A stretch of DNA of 56,260 nucleotides from Paenibacillus polymyxa (GCF_018614975.1 NZ_JAGGNR010000004.1:1-56260), one strand, 5' to 3'. Positions 25,913 through 35,269 are shown, counted from the stretch's first letter. Translations and numbers: made by a program. The notes: generated by a model from the sequence alone, not told the origin.

Positions 25913-27700
25913 TTAGAAATTCAAATTATAAATAGAATGCTTGATCCCGTTCCTGTCTATTGTCTTTTTTGTAACGAACCCCTTCTTGTGAAGGCTGGCT
26001 GTCATTTTGGAAATTGAATCATGACCCTTCTTACCAATTTTTTGAGCGATGTACTTTTGACTTGCCCAGCAATCAGCTCCTTTCTGAGATACAATTTTGC
26101 TCAGAAAGCTGTACAATTTTAACTCCCCATCAGTAAGATCATTCAGCATCAATTTAACCGTTGCATTCTCAAGGGTAGTAAAGCCAGAAACGGAATTAAA
26201 GAAGGGATTTAAGTAATACACATACCCTTCGCCAGCTCTACGATTCCCTCTGCGTTTAGTGACATGCCCTTTTAAAACTAACTCCTTCATATTTCGCTCC
26301 AGAGTTCTCTCGGAAATTTGAGCGTACTTTTGGATGTCCAACTTGCTAAAGTTTTTGGTTTCCTCCAGGCTTTCTCCAAGCTTCATAGCCAAGTAAATCC
26401 GTGTTGCACAATCAGATAGAACGCTTAGATCATCGAAAAAGTCATTCGAAATGATGAGTTTGTTTTTTTTCGTATAATTTTCAAACTCTAAATACCCATA
26501 TGCACCGCGAAGCTCCTCCGTATACTTGCCATGTTTGCCCTTAAAGTCTTTTGCATATATTCTGTCTGTCTCTTTGAAAATGTGGGATGCATCCAGACTC
26601 GGTGAGCATCTTTCTCCCCAGCAAACCATAACGTCCTTAATCGTCTGGATATTTAAGCCAAGGCTGTTCCGCAAAAACGGAATGATGAACATCATCACTT
26701 TATTCCGCAACCCTTCCTGGCTTCCAGCAAGCATCTTTTGTACGGCATCAGGAAGCCGCTCGAAGTCCAGCATATTGTAAACGGCTTTAAGGGTTTCAAC
26801 CTTTATCTCCCCAACCACTTCAATTTCCCGTTTGTTTCTCTCCTTTTTTCCTCTCCTGTCTGTATCGATTAGCGGTGTAGTTAGAATAGATTTTACCTGA
26901 ATCTCGCTCAAAGGCTCTATCTGATTAATCAGATCGGGCAGACTGTTCAGCTTCTCGAAAACCTCAGTGACGTGATACCGCTTCTCCGTCCAATAAACAT
27001 CCGTCGTTGGAACAATCTCTGGTTTTGTCATGCTATAATATTTACTATTACGATCAAGAGCCTTGCAATTGAAGGAGTAAGGCATTCTAAGGACTCTGGC
27101 AGGGTCTTGTACTGCCTCATCAACTTTAAAGCCCTTCGCAAGCATCAGAGTAGTAAACTTCTTGTAGATTTCCTTATCTGTAACCCTATGATTTAGCAGT
27201 ATAGAACTTTGATAGCCGTGCCCCGAAAAAATATCAATTGTTTCAATACCCAAATCTATTAGCCGTTGTTTTTGAGACTGAAATTCTTTTGCCGTTATGC
27301 CGTCAAAATCCATTGGTAAAATACTCGTAAACAAGGCATTTTCATTATTCACCTTTCCTTTTTCATACTTTTTCCCATCCTTCTTGAAAACTTCCAAGCC
27401 ATAGTCAAACGCAAAGCTCGAAAAGTATAAGTCTACTCCTTTGCCATTCATAATCTGGAGAAACTTTTTTAGTTCCGAGGTATCCTTTTCGCCGAGGTGC
27501 CATGTTCCGAAGCTCCGTAGATACTCTCTTATGGATGGATCTCGCTTAACTGGTCTAAGCTCGACTCTTCCCTCGTTCCAGTGCGTATCCTCTAATTGTG
27601 GATGTACTGCCTTCAAAAACCTAATCTGTTTCTCTGCTTGCTTGTCTATCTGCCCATCCGTCAAGACTGGCACTTGGTTAAAAATCTTCATTTCTTTCAT
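25913..27700 (-). CDS. AEP-type primase / replication initiation protein
   Basis: A 595-residue protein when started at ATG 27700, with AAGGGGG 10 bases upstream. The N-terminal half shows the archaeo-eukaryotic primase pattern: Asp-x-Asp (131-133, PMDFDG), Ser-x-His (159-161, SGHGYQSS) and a later Asp199 in DPARVLRMPYSFN. The C-terminal third contains two winged-helix-like segments (LDIQKYAQISERTLERNMKEL and ASQKYIAQKIGKKGHDSISKM, read in pieces). Such primase-HTH proteins replicate plasmids and integrative elements. It has its own terminator and a candidate small RNA upstream. This supports an element able to replicate on its own. Confidence 0.75.
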   Translation of the reverse strand: MKEMKIFNQVPVLTDGQIDKQAEKQIRFLKAVHPQLEDTHWNEGRVELRPVKRDPSIREYLRSFGTWHLGEKDTSELKKFLQIMNGKGVDLYFSSFAFDYGLEVFKKDGKKYEKGKVNNENALFTSILPMDFDGITAKEFQSQKQRLIDLGIETIDIFSGHGYQSSILLNHRVTDKEIYKKFTTLMLAKGFKVDEAVQDPARVLRMPYSFNCKALDRNSKYYSMTKPEIVPTTDVYWTEKRYHVTEVFEKLNSLPDLINQIEPLSEIQVKSILTTPLIDTDRRGKKERNKREIEVVGEIKVETLKAVYNMLDFERLPDAVQKMLAGSQEGLRNKVMMFIIPFLRNSLGLNIQTIKDVMVCWGERCSPSLDASHIFKETDRIYAKDFKGKHGKYTEELRGAYGYLEFENYTKKNKLIISNDFFDDLSVLSDCATRIYLAMKLGESLEETKNFSKLDIQKYAQISERTLERNMKELVLKGHVTKRRGNRRAGEGYVYYLNPFFNSVSGFTTLENATVKLMLNDLTDGELKLYSFLSKIVSQKGADCWASQKYIAQKIGKKGHDSISKMTASLHKKGFVTKKTIDRNGIKHSIYNLNF

Positions 27701-27796
27701 GAAAAATAGCCCCCTTTGTACAGGAGGCTTCAACTGACCCATTCTCTTACATTCACTCATCTGCGAAATATCAAACCATCTCAAGCAATTGCAAGA

Positions 27797-27825
27797 TTAT
27801 ATTTCTTAATTATCCGTAGTATAAT
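27797..27825 (+). promoter_or_regulatory. sigma-A-type promoter for the candidate small RNA
   Basis: TTATAT at 27797-27802 as a weak -35 box, a 17-base spacer and a perfect TATAAT at 27820-27825. Confidence 0.5.
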
Positions 27826-27831
27826 CATTAC

Positions 27832-27898
27832 ATAGTGTGAATGAAGAGAGTGCTTACACAAACACAACTTGGCGGGAGTGTCGAAGCCTCTCTTTTTT
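27832..27898 (+). ncRNA. candidate small RNA upstream of the primase gene
   Basis: Directly after the promoter lies a ~67-base unit with a terminator-quality hairpin: AGAGAG (27845-27850) pairs with CTCTCT (27888-27893) and GCTT (27852-27855) with AAGC (27884-27887), one bulged base, then a six-T run. No reading frame fits. It is transcribed opposite to the primase, in the gap between the primase and the 80-residue gene. If the primase transcript begins upstream of 27900, this would be a counter-transcript RNA controlling replication, as in many plasmids. Confidence 0.5.
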
Positions 27899-27948
27899 GT
27901 TTTTATTCTTGTAGTCAAGGGCAACTGATTTGATAACTATTAATGCCT

Positions 27949-28191
27949 TCAAGCAAGTCCGACCATCCAATCAATGTTAAGATGCTTGTCAGCTTCAATT
28001 TTCACAAACCGATTTAGCTCTACAATGTAGTACCAACCCGCAATCGCCATATCCGCTCTCAGATCAGCCTCATCAACCATCAACTCACTCGCCAGTTGAT
28101 TTAGCTCCCGATATTCCTCTTTCATTAGCTCCATGTTTAATAAATCCGCTCTATCATTCGTAGACAGCCGATAGATTTGATGCCCGTACAT
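27949..28191 (-). CDS. small acidic protein upstream of the primase
   Basis: An 80-residue protein started at ATG 28191 behind AAGGGGG; an overlapping GTG lies 9 bases earlier. It is helical and acidic (ELMVDEADLRADMAIAG) with aromatic residues near the end. It precedes the primase in the same direction and may be co-transcribed, with the small RNA lying between. Possibly a replication accessory or copy-control peptide; no family recognised. Confidence 0.55.
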   Translation of the reverse strand: MYGHQIYRLSTNDRADLLNMELMKEEYRELNQLASELMVDEADLRADMAIAGWYYIVELNRFVKIEADKHLNIDWMVGLA

Positions 28192-28406
28192 ATACTGCAC
28201 CCCCTTGTTTTTAATTTTTTATATTTTATGCAGAAAAAGAAGGATGCAATCGAATTATGTTGCGGAAAATGCTTATAATATAGAGTTAAAAACAATAAAG
28301 GATGAGCAATTATGTGTATCAAAAACAGCAACGTTAAGGAGGATCACTGAGGCTCAAAATCGAGAAATTTCAGAAAAACATATTTTATATACGGAGGTAT
28401 TTCGAA

Positions 28407-28760
28407 ATGGAAAAATTGGTAATGTATAAGGACAAATTCTTTTTTTTGCAATCAATTAATTTTGATAAATACGATATGGAGTTTGCTATTTATAATCTTG
28501 CTAATGAGCAGATTGGGAGCACGTTTTTCGGATTTAATAAAGGCGCTAATCCTTTTGATAATGAGGTAGAAACAGATGAGTTTATGGAATGGGTACAGGA
28601 CGAGTCTCACAAAATTGAGGCGGAATTCAAGTTTTTGTTTGAGTTTTTTCATCCTGTCGAGGCGGCGGACGAGCTTGGATTTGCAGCACCTGAGTTGGCA
28701 ACTATGATGCAGGAAAAATGGAACATTTCATATGAGATCATGGACGCAATCCTTCCTTGA
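28407..28760 (+). CDS. hypothetical protein
   Basis: A 117-residue acidic protein with a good GGAGG site 8 bases before ATG 28407 and a terminator after it. It is rich in Phe and Glu (HKIEAEFKFLFEFFHPVE near 68-85). There is no membrane segment or known motif. It is monocistronic and divergent from the 80-residue gene. Confidence 0.6.
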   Translation: MEKLVMYKDKFFFLQSINFDKYDMEFAIYNLANEQIGSTFFGFNKGANPFDNEVETDEFMEWVQDESHKIEAEFKFLFEFFHPVEAADELGFAAPELATMMQEKWNISYEIMDAILP

Positions 28761-28787
28761 GGTAGCAAGCAATAATTTCGGCAAAGA

Positions 28788-28818
28788 AGACTTCCTACAT
28801 ACATTAGGAGGTCTTTTG
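28788..28818 (+). terminator. intrinsic terminator
   Basis: Ten-base-pair stem 28788-28797 / 28805-28814 including one G-T pair, 7-base loop, then TTTT. Confidence 0.75.
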
Positions 28819-28934
28819 TTTTGCCACAATTCTTCGACTCATATATGAAATTTAGCTAAACCAACAAAACAAACATTAACGAAATTTATAATTCGTTAAC
28901 CTTGCATTAGAATAGAATTACAAGGGAGATGTAG

Positions 28935-29492
28935 ATGATGAATAGAACGGTATATGATTACACCCATGAGCGAATTAGTTATGGCTTCAATGAAAAAAAT
29001 CCTGTGGTGATTGAAAAAGAGACGGATTATATCCTATCCAAAGTTTTAGCCAGTTTTGCAATATTCTTTCAGGATAAAGTTGTAGGCATCAAGGTTTCGA
29101 ACGAACAATTTACATACACGGCAGAATACCTCTTATCTCCGACTCACAAAAAAAATCTGATAACATGGCTGGATCGAGTCTACGAAATCAACTCGCCAGT
29201 TAGTGAGTTAGATTTCGGGAAATGGAAGATTGACCTTGACACTTGGTATTATGAATTAGGCGGTGTGTCTATTGAATATATCTACCATGACGACTACCTA
29301 CTTACCGCTTCGGAAGCCGCAGATCTACTGGGCATTTCAAAAGTGACGTTACGCAAATACGTAAATCAAGGGTTAGAATGCCAAGACAACAATGGATCTC
29401 ACAAGAAAATTCCTAAGCATGCCGTCGAAATCATGCGGGATACGGTTTATGCCATACGGATGCAAATGAATTATCAGAAGAAAAAAAATTAG
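28935..29492 (+). CDS. protein with excisionase-type (MerR-like) HTH domain
   Basis: A 185-residue protein with AGGGAGATG near its start. The N-terminal ~110 residues are unassigned. Residues about 123-168 form a short winged HTH of the excisionase/MerR type (LTASEAADLLGISKVTLRKYV, interrupted here for length, then HKKIPKHAVEIM). Such proteins act as excisionases or regulators in mobile elements. The frame stops right after an A8 run, and the -1 frame continues with protein-like sequence, so the real product may be about 70 residues longer (see next entry). Confidence 0.7.
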   Translation: MMNRTVYDYTHERISYGFNEKNPVVIEKETDYILSKVLASFAIFFQDKVVGIKVSNEQFTYTAEYLLSPTHKKNLITWLDRVYEINSPVSELDFGKWKIDLDTWYYELGGVSIEYIYHDDYLLTASEAADLLGISKVTLRKYVNQGLECQDNNGSHKKIPKHAVEIMRDTVYAIRMQMNYQKKKN

Positions 29493-29698
29493 AACAAACT
29501 CCTCAAGAGCGTCTATTTGAAATTAATCAAGAACTGACTGAGTTGCAAATGCGGCATGGCAAGATGACTTACCAAGAAGCATTTAAAGGCATAGCGGAGG
29601 GGGATTTGGATGATCCAATCGACTGCTATCGTTGGAAAGACTTAATTGAGGAAATGGAAGAAATTCTTAAAATTGTGGGAGGAACTAAAGGAATTTGA
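29487..29698 (+). CDS. C-terminal extension or second ORF after the A8 run
   Basis: In the -1 frame relative to the HTH gene, a 69-residue acidic stretch begins LEQTPQERLFEINQELTEL and ends KIVGGTKGI at 29698. It has no start codon with a ribosome binding site near its beginning; the first ATG is 21 codons in. The junction reads AAG AAA AAA AAT TAG, so one extra A, or -1 slippage on the A run, would fuse it to the HTH protein. Either programmed slippage, an assembly indel or a mutation explains this. Confidence 0.45.
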
Positions 29699-29862
29699 TG
29701 TATACTTGAATGTCGAAAAGTAGTGCTGATTGATGGCTCTGCTTTTTTTGTGTATAAAAAAAACAAGCCGCGAGGGGGCTTGCTTCTTCTTTAATGGGTT
29801 TTTAAACCCTTACAATCTTTGTAGGAGTATTTAGCTCCATTCTTCTTTGATTTGGTAAAAAC

Positions 29863-30113
29863 TTAATGAAATTCCCGCCAGTCAATACTATCCAAATTAT
29901 TTTTATATGCATATTTCAGCACTTCATCAACATTCAATTCGCCATCGTAGGAAGATTTTTCGCAGTGAGCACATTAAAAATGAGGAATAATGTTAACCGT
30001 AATTTTTATTGTTCCAATGAAAAAATCTCGATCACCTATTCGAATTTGTTTTTTTGACCACAACGACAAATGGATTCCATTTTTGAAACATGAGGGTTTT
30101 CAGTCACAAGCAT
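29863..30113 (-). pseudogene. decayed small zinc-ribbon-like gene
   Basis: ATG 30113 with GAGGTGAGG upstream begins MLVTENPHVSKMESICRCGQ, then a shift at an A7 run (30052-30058) leads to KQIRIGDRDFFIG and IIPHF, an in-frame TAA, then CAHCEKSSYDGELNVDEVLKY and EFH with a stop at 29863. CxC and CxxC pairs across the break suggest a two-knuckle zinc ribbon of about 80 residues. One frameshift plus one stop disable it. Confidence 0.5.
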
Positions 30114-30215
30114 AATCCTCACCTCTTTCTTAAAACTATTATATAGAGTTTCCTTAGAAAAGAAAATTACAGCGTAGTATTGGAAGAGAGTCATTTTAGC
30201 GACTCTCCTGGTTTT

Positions 30216-33200
30216 TTACTGTGTAACGTGACTCTTGATATCATCTTTATTACTCCCGAGGACGATAATGCTTAAAGTTTTCATATCACACAAATATTCG
30301 GACTGATTCGGTTTATAAGAACTTCCATAGAAGTAACGGTAGGTGCTTACGATCATGTTATAGCTTCCGTCCTTTGCTGATTCATTCACGAAAATGGATC
30401 TTGTGTTTTCGAGATTAAATGCATTCCTTAACTGCATCTCATATACCTGACTGAGCGAGTCCCATGAGCCTGACTGAGACGGATTAGTCAGATTGTACGT
30501 CACATGATTCCCGTATTTATCAGCAAACGGCATTTTAACACTCAGGGTAGTTGGTGCCGTTACAGTTCCACCATACTGACGAGACACGGTTCTAAAGGAA
30601 CAATCGCCAGGCCACCCTTTAGGCGAGTTGCGATACGTGTTTGTATCGAACTTAACGATATACTTGATCTCAAATCCATATCCAGCTTTGACCTTTGCTT
30701 GATCTGGACGAGCTAAAATATCCACCCAACCATCTCCACCAAGTTTATCTTTCGTCAGTTTGCTTCTGAACATAACATTTGTGATTTTGTACTCCTCGTA
30801 ATAGCTTCTTGTATCAGTCCACGTATTATCATAGGTGGTTATGCAATAGCTACCCGATCCCCAACGGTTTGACCAGTAATAACGATAACCTTCTCGATCA
30901 TGGATATAGTGAGTCTCTGACCATGTATTTCGGTTGTTTACGACCAAACATGTCTCAGGGTTCGAATCCGTCATATATGCCATTACTGCACTCGTATCGA
31001 TGTTGTCAGCATACGGATTTGTTGTGCTTGTAGATGTTTCAATTATCCGCCTCGGTGGTGGGTTAATCTCTACTGTAAAGGCATTTGAAGTACCATTGGA
31101 TCCCGCACTTAGCGAAACATTGGGTACAGTCCATGAGAATGGATAATCAACGTTTGCTGGAAGTGTAACGATTTCTTCCTTAACAACTCTACCATTCCGA
31201 TCTCGAATTTCAATTTCCACATCTCGATCCGAGTTTTCAGGGTTAATGTTCGATGCTATGAATTCGAATGTCAGCGTCTCATTCAAAGTAGAAGATGGAC
31301 CAATAACCGATGTAGGAACAATTGTGAAATTGCTTGCGCTCAGATTGTTCGTGGATCTCCATACTTTAGATGCTTTGTCGTTCGAAGGATCAGAACTTTG
31401 ATTACCGAAACTTGCCGATGCGTTAAACCAATGGATTTGGAAATCCGCCTTAATGCTCGGTACAAGTGGTGTAATCGCATCTCTAATCTCAATGACTGCC
31501 GTATCACCATTAAAGGTTAGTGCCTTCGTTGCTGATACCTTGTCATGGTCAATATAGACGGTTCCTGTATCGTTCAGAGCGATAGAAACAGCCGCAAATG
31601 GGTTGTGATAATCGTTTGGATCACCAACCAGTTTGTTACCAGTGACTTTTTTCACTGTGATTCTCACACCATGAGTCATCCCTGGAACAACATCGTTTGT
31701 AACGTTTCCTTGATTATCAAGAAGCTCGATAGAACTTTCTACAAGTCCGATATCTTCTTCTTTAATCTTGAATCGAAGTCGCCCATCGTCGTCACCCGTG
31801 TAGATATTGTCATTGTAGAGCTTGAATCCTGGGGAAACCTCAGCACCCAAAACAAACTGCTCCTTAACCGTTGAAGGGACAGCAAATTCCCATTGTAGGA
31901 TCTCTCCAGTAGTATCGTTCTTTGTTTTGTCGAAGGTTACAACTTGACCTACATTTATTTTGCTTATGGCTGTCGATGTATTCGTGTTAACTCCTGGGAT
32001 AACATCTTCCGTTACAGCGGTATTCCATTTTCCAAGGATCATCGAATCATCGTCAAATGCCGCCATCTGCATCATTCTAATCGGCGTATAGCGAGTTGGG
32101 CGACCATCAAAGTCTTTTTGAACCATGTTTTTGACCTTGGCAGTAATGATTAGTTTTTCGCCAGCGGCAACCTCTTGGTTGTTGATTGCCCACGTTTTTG
32201 CGATGTTGTCGTTGTTGCTTGCATCGGCAGTCATTAGACCTACGACTTTACCCGATTTCTTATCAGAAACTTTGAATTCCACAACCCTAAGATTATTGCG
32301 AGGGGGCGATTTCAAAACAAAAACGGCGTAGTATCCAGAGCCATGCCATCCCACGGCGATGCCTGTCGATTGATCAGGATTGTTTTTGAGAGTGAGCTTG
32401 GTCGCCCAGTCAGCCGCATCAGACCATAAATCCATATTAGCTCTTCTTAGCTCTGGGTGCTGTGGAAAGAGGTAGCGAATAAACCATTGAACTTTTTGTT
32501 CAAATACCTCCCTATTTTCGCTAATGCTGACATCGTAAGGGGAAGCATCAACCTTTTGTGGATGACCATCAATCTCTTTCCAAGGCTCTCTCCACCAGTC
32601 TTTTTCAAGAGGATTCCAATTTTCAGTTGGATAATCTGCTGGAAAATACGGGTTATCAATAACAATCCCGCCTCCATCTCCTGAATACCCCAAATACCTC
32701 CACTCTAATTTTTGTCCAAAGTATGCTGACAATCGACTGGTATTCGTAATTGTAGTTGTCCCTGTATTATCACCCTGATAATCCATGACATCTGAATTAA
32801 AAGGATCAACCGAACCCTTTTTGAGATTTTGCCACAAGCCCTTCTCAGCTCTTACCAATTTCCAATAGTCAAGATTTGGACGCTCCACATTATTTTCATA
32901 CATCAAGGAGTGATCCTGATTGTCGTTTCGTTGTTCAGCAGGTGTATCTTCTGTGATAGAGTACCAAGAAAACTTATTCATATGGATTTGTTCCCAAATT
33001 TGAGTTATGCCATATTTGCTATACCACTTTTCCTGCTCCGTATTTTTATTAAAAGTTATATACGTAGGCGGCTCAGTGTTTGGATCCCGAACATTAATGC
33101 CCATATTTATCCCATCATCCCAATGCGGGGTGGCAAGATCTTGAATCCCTGCTCCTCCGCCAAGGGCGGCATAAGAGTTTTGGATATTCAGTGTCCCAAT

Positions 33201-33257
33201 AAGTACAACCGACAATAATACTGCTCCAGCTACTAAAAGTTTCTTCTTTTTCTTCAT
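30216..33257 (-). CDS. large secreted protein with repeated beta-rich domains
   Basis: A 1013-residue protein with a basic N-terminus (five Lys), a hydrophobic core and likely signal peptidase cleavage after NSYA at residue 30. The remainder has no further membrane segment. It contains several Ig/cell-surface-like beta stretches (for example EKLIITAKVKN near 365, ETLTFEFIASNINPENSDRD near 660) and a Trp/Tyr/Asn-rich N-terminal domain. No anchoring motif (LPxTG) or S-layer repeat is present, so it is probably released or bound to another protein. It lies in the same direction as the stalk-domain protein to its right, with separate terminator and promoter. Secretion is clear; function is not. 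Confidence 0.7.
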   Translation of the reverse strand: MKKKKKLLVAGAVLLSVVLIGTLNIQNSYAALGGGAGIQDLATPHWDDGINMGINVRDPNTEPPTYITFNKNTEQEKWYSKYGITQIWEQIHMNKFSWYSITEDTPAEQRNDNQDHSLMYENNVERPNLDYWKLVRAEKGLWQNLKKGSVDPFNSDVMDYQGDNTGTTTITNTSRLSAYFGQKLEWRYLGYSGDGGGIVIDNPYFPADYPTENWNPLEKDWWREPWKEIDGHPQKVDASPYDVSISENREVFEQKVQWFIRYLFPQHPELRRANMDLWSDAADWATKLTLKNNPDQSTGIAVGWHGSGYYAVFVLKSPPRNNLRVVEFKVSDKKSGKVVGLMTADASNNDNIAKTWAINNQEVAAGEKLIITAKVKNMVQKDFDGRPTRYTPIRMMQMAAFDDDSMILGKWNTAVTEDVIPGVNTNTSTAISKINVGQVVTFDKTKNDTTGEILQWEFAVPSTVKEQFVLGAEVSPGFKLYNDNIYTGDDDGRLRFKIKEEDIGLVESSIELLDNQGNVTNDVVPGMTHGVRITVKKVTGNKLVGDPNDYHNPFAAVSIALNDTGTVYIDHDKVSATKALTFNGDTAVIEIRDAITPLVPSIKADFQIHWFNASASFGNQSSDPSNDKASKVWRSTNNLSASNFTIVPTSVIGPSSTLNETLTFEFIASNINPENSDRDVEIEIRDRNGRVVKEEIVTLPANVDYPFSWTVPNVSLSAGSNGTSNAFTVEINPPPRRIIETSTSTTNPYADNIDTSAVMAYMTDSNPETCLVVNNRNTWSETHYIHDREGYRYYWSNRWGSGSYCITTYDNTWTDTRSYYEEYKITNVMFRSKLTKDKLGGDGWVDILARPDQAKVKAGYGFEIKYIVKFDTNTYRNSPKGWPGDCSFRTVSRQYGGTVTAPTTLSVKMPFADKYGNHVTYNLTNPSQSGSWDSLSQVYEMQLRNAFNLENTRSIFVNESAKDGSYNMIVSTYRYFYGSSYKPNQSEYLCDMKTLSIIVLGSNKDDIKSHVTQ

Positions 33258-33365
33258 TTTTTCAGCCCCTCTCTTTATTTAATTTTATATTTATCCAGAA
33301 TATACAACAGGGATAATCTGTTCTATACTGTTCGAGCTTGCAATATCTTATATGCTAAAATCAGC

Positions 33366-33400
33366 AAAAAAAATAAGAGCTACGGATCTCTCCGTAACTC
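33366..33400 (-). terminator. intrinsic terminator of the stalk-domain gene
   Basis: Ten-pair stem 33377-33386 / 33391-33400 with one G-T pair and a TCTC loop, followed on the minus strand by a run of T. Confidence 0.85.
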
Positions 33401-33425
33401 CTACTTGCTGTTAAACTACAGATAT

Positions 33426-34448
33426 TTATTTCTTCTTGTGTCCGATCTGGATGGAGAATGAGCCTTCGCTGTTCACAATATTAATTTTCCTCCCATCAAG
33501 AGTAAACGGCTTCATGTATTTATCAATATTCTTTCCATCGGCACCGTCTTGGACAATGTTGAATAGCTTCATATATTCATCGGGAAGGAAAAAATTAAAA
33601 AGTTCTCTTCCAATATAAGGAATTCTATTTGCATCATTTTCAGCCGTCTTGTCTCCATACCAGGCGGAAAATTGGATATCGACGTAGTATTCCGAATGGG
33701 TTCTTACTATAATTTTGTTTCCCACCTCCATATTCGTGATACCGTGGATATTGTACATGTAACCCTTCAAGAAGCCAAGCTCTTTTTCAAGAATTGCTTT
33801 GTCTTTTTGAAAGTCATCTGTCGATGTAGAGCGTATTTGTGGCGGACTCCACTCGGCAGAAACGGGGTATTTTAAATCAGGTTTCCACTCAGACGGTGTT
33901 GATGTCGGCGTCGGCGCTTGAGTAGGAGTTACTGGTACATCTTCAACATGCTCTAAATTTGCTGGAGTCTTGCCCACAATAACAAACTCCGCATTACCCT
34001 CTTCTGTGACTTCAACATCGTAACCCATTACTTCTTTCAAAAACTCAACAGGCACATAGAGCTTGCCGCTGATTTGTGCGGGTTTCATCGCCACTGGAAC
34101 CGTGACGGTGTTAATCACCTTGGTCGCAATCGGAACAGCTTTGCCATCGACAATGACAGATGATTTACCTAAATAAACATTAATCTTTGTACCATCTTTC
34201 TTCGTGATTAAAGCAGAATGTTGCTCGTCAATCCAAATCAGCTTATCCCCCATGCCCCCAACTACAGCCTCAATGGGCACAAACAGTGTCTCTGTCCGCT
34301 CAACTGGCTGTCCTTCTGTCTTGGCAATTTTTATACCATCTACATAAAGCGTCTTAGTGCTTTGATCGGCCATTACCACATTAACGCATACTAATAATAA
34401 GATGGCAGACAATATAGCCGATGTAATCATTTTCTTTTGTTTATTCAT
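33426..34448 (-). CDS. secreted protein with copper-amine-oxidase-like stalk domain
   Basis: A 340-residue protein. Signal peptide with cleavage after VVMA at residue 27. Residues about 33-150 match the copper amine oxidase N-terminal-like (stalk) domain common in Paenibacillus secreted proteins: TLYVDGIKI, LFVPIEAVVGGMG, KLYVPVEFLKEVMGYDV. A Pro/Thr linker (about 173-185) leads to an unassigned C-terminal domain. RBS GGAGGGCGATG is upstream. These domains mediate protein or wall interactions, not redox chemistry. It neighbours the 1013-residue secreted protein and may act with it. Confidence 0.85.
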   Translation of the reverse strand: MNKQKKMITSAILSAILLLVCVNVVMADQSTKTLYVDGIKIAKTEGQPVERTETLFVPIEAVVGGMGDKLIWIDEQHSALITKKDGTKINVYLGKSSVIVDGKAVPIATKVINTVTVPVAMKPAQISGKLYVPVEFLKEVMGYDVEVTEEGNAEFVIVGKTPANLEHVEDVPVTPTQAPTPTSTPSEWKPDLKYPVSAEWSPPQIRSTSTDDFQKDKAILEKELGFLKGYMYNIHGITNMEVGNKIIVRTHSEYYVDIQFSAWYGDKTAENDANRIPYIGRELFNFFLPDEYMKLFNIVQDGADGKNIDKYMKPFTLDGRKINIVNSEGSFSIQIGHKKK

Positions 34449-34627
34449 TTCATCGCCCTCCGTTTATTTTTTCTTTATTGTAAAGTGCCTGGCACTACAT
34501 GGACATAGATTTTGTGTCGAACCACGTCCGAGCTACTATTACGATGTTATACACCATTTGTACGCATTCATTCATACATAGTAATGACTAAATGCACAAC
34601 ATCTATGAAATTGTTCTTAACTCATTC

Positions 34628-35038
34628 TTAACTTTTGCGAAGATGCTCCCATTCTCCAGTCCTCTTTCGCCAAAATGTCAAAAAGGAGTTCAAATCCTTT
34701 TCGAATTCCCTCAGCAAATATCCCTCTACTTTCTGATCCGCCATGCTCAAATCAATCTGTAAAAGATCGATTAACTCTTGCTTCACAGGCTTTTTCTCCA
34801 GCTCATGAAATAGAGCCGAAATTGCAGTATCAAAAATGTAGCCGATACCAAGCTCTTCTCGCATCTGATAATACAAATAAAACGTCTCTCGATTCTTCAG
34901 CAAATACATAGCAAAAAAACGTCTGGCTCTATGGTTGCTATTAATTTTGGCTATAATCTGGCTGATCGTGTTTGTCTCAAATAGATGCTCCCACATTTGC
35001 TCCAGATACTCACCGAATGCCTCTTGATCAAATATCAT
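34628..35038 (-). CDS. hypothetical protein in the AbrB-YgiT-like operon
   Basis: A 136-residue helical protein started at ATG 35038, 8 bases after AGGAGG; longer upstream frame belongs to the zinc-finger gene it overlaps by 11 bases. It contains HRARRFFAMYLLKNRETFYLYYQMREEL near 45-70 (in pieces) and an acidic middle. No family recognised. Position after two antitoxin-like genes makes a toxin or regulator role possible but unproven. Confidence 0.55.
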   Translation of the reverse strand: MIFDQEAFGEYLEQMWEHLFETNTISQIIAKINSNHRARRFFAMYLLKNRETFYLYYQMREELGIGYIFDTAISALFHELEKKPVKQELIDLLQIDLSMADQKVEGYLLREFEKDLNSFLTFWRKRTGEWEHLRKS

Positions 35039-35266
35039 CCGCTGTCTCCTCCTTTTCAAACTCAAGCTCATTGACGCCCCACTCGACGGCTTTTTTGACT
35101 CTCTCGGCAAATCTCAAGCTATTAGGACCCGTCATGTATTCTTCCTCGCAGTCCTCGCAGTATAGAATTGGAACATTTTTTATGATTACGATTCTATCCT
35201 TTCTCGCCCTGGCTGGTTCTTATATTGCAACCGAGCCATTCCTCCACATACACATTCCCTCTCCAT
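35028..35266 (-). pseudogene. YgiT-type zinc-finger gene interrupted by a frameshift
   Basis: ATG 35266 lies 3 bases after the AbrB-like stop. The first frame gives MERECVCGGMARLQYKN and ends at 35186. The -1 frame gives IVIIKNVPILYCEDCEEEYM and continues to a stop at 35028. Together they reconstruct the YgiT-type pattern CxCG...vPvxxCxxCGE, with one base missing near 35195-35205 (GAGAAAGG, one A short). Related zinc fingers form the N-terminus of MqsA-like antitoxins. If the base is missing only in this assembly, the gene is functional. Confidence 0.55.
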
Positions 35267-35269
35267 TTG

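Noticed and set aside
28205..28429. A 74-codon rightward gene before 28407
   Set aside because: It overlaps the ribosome binding site and start of the well-supported 117-residue gene and has no good site of its own.
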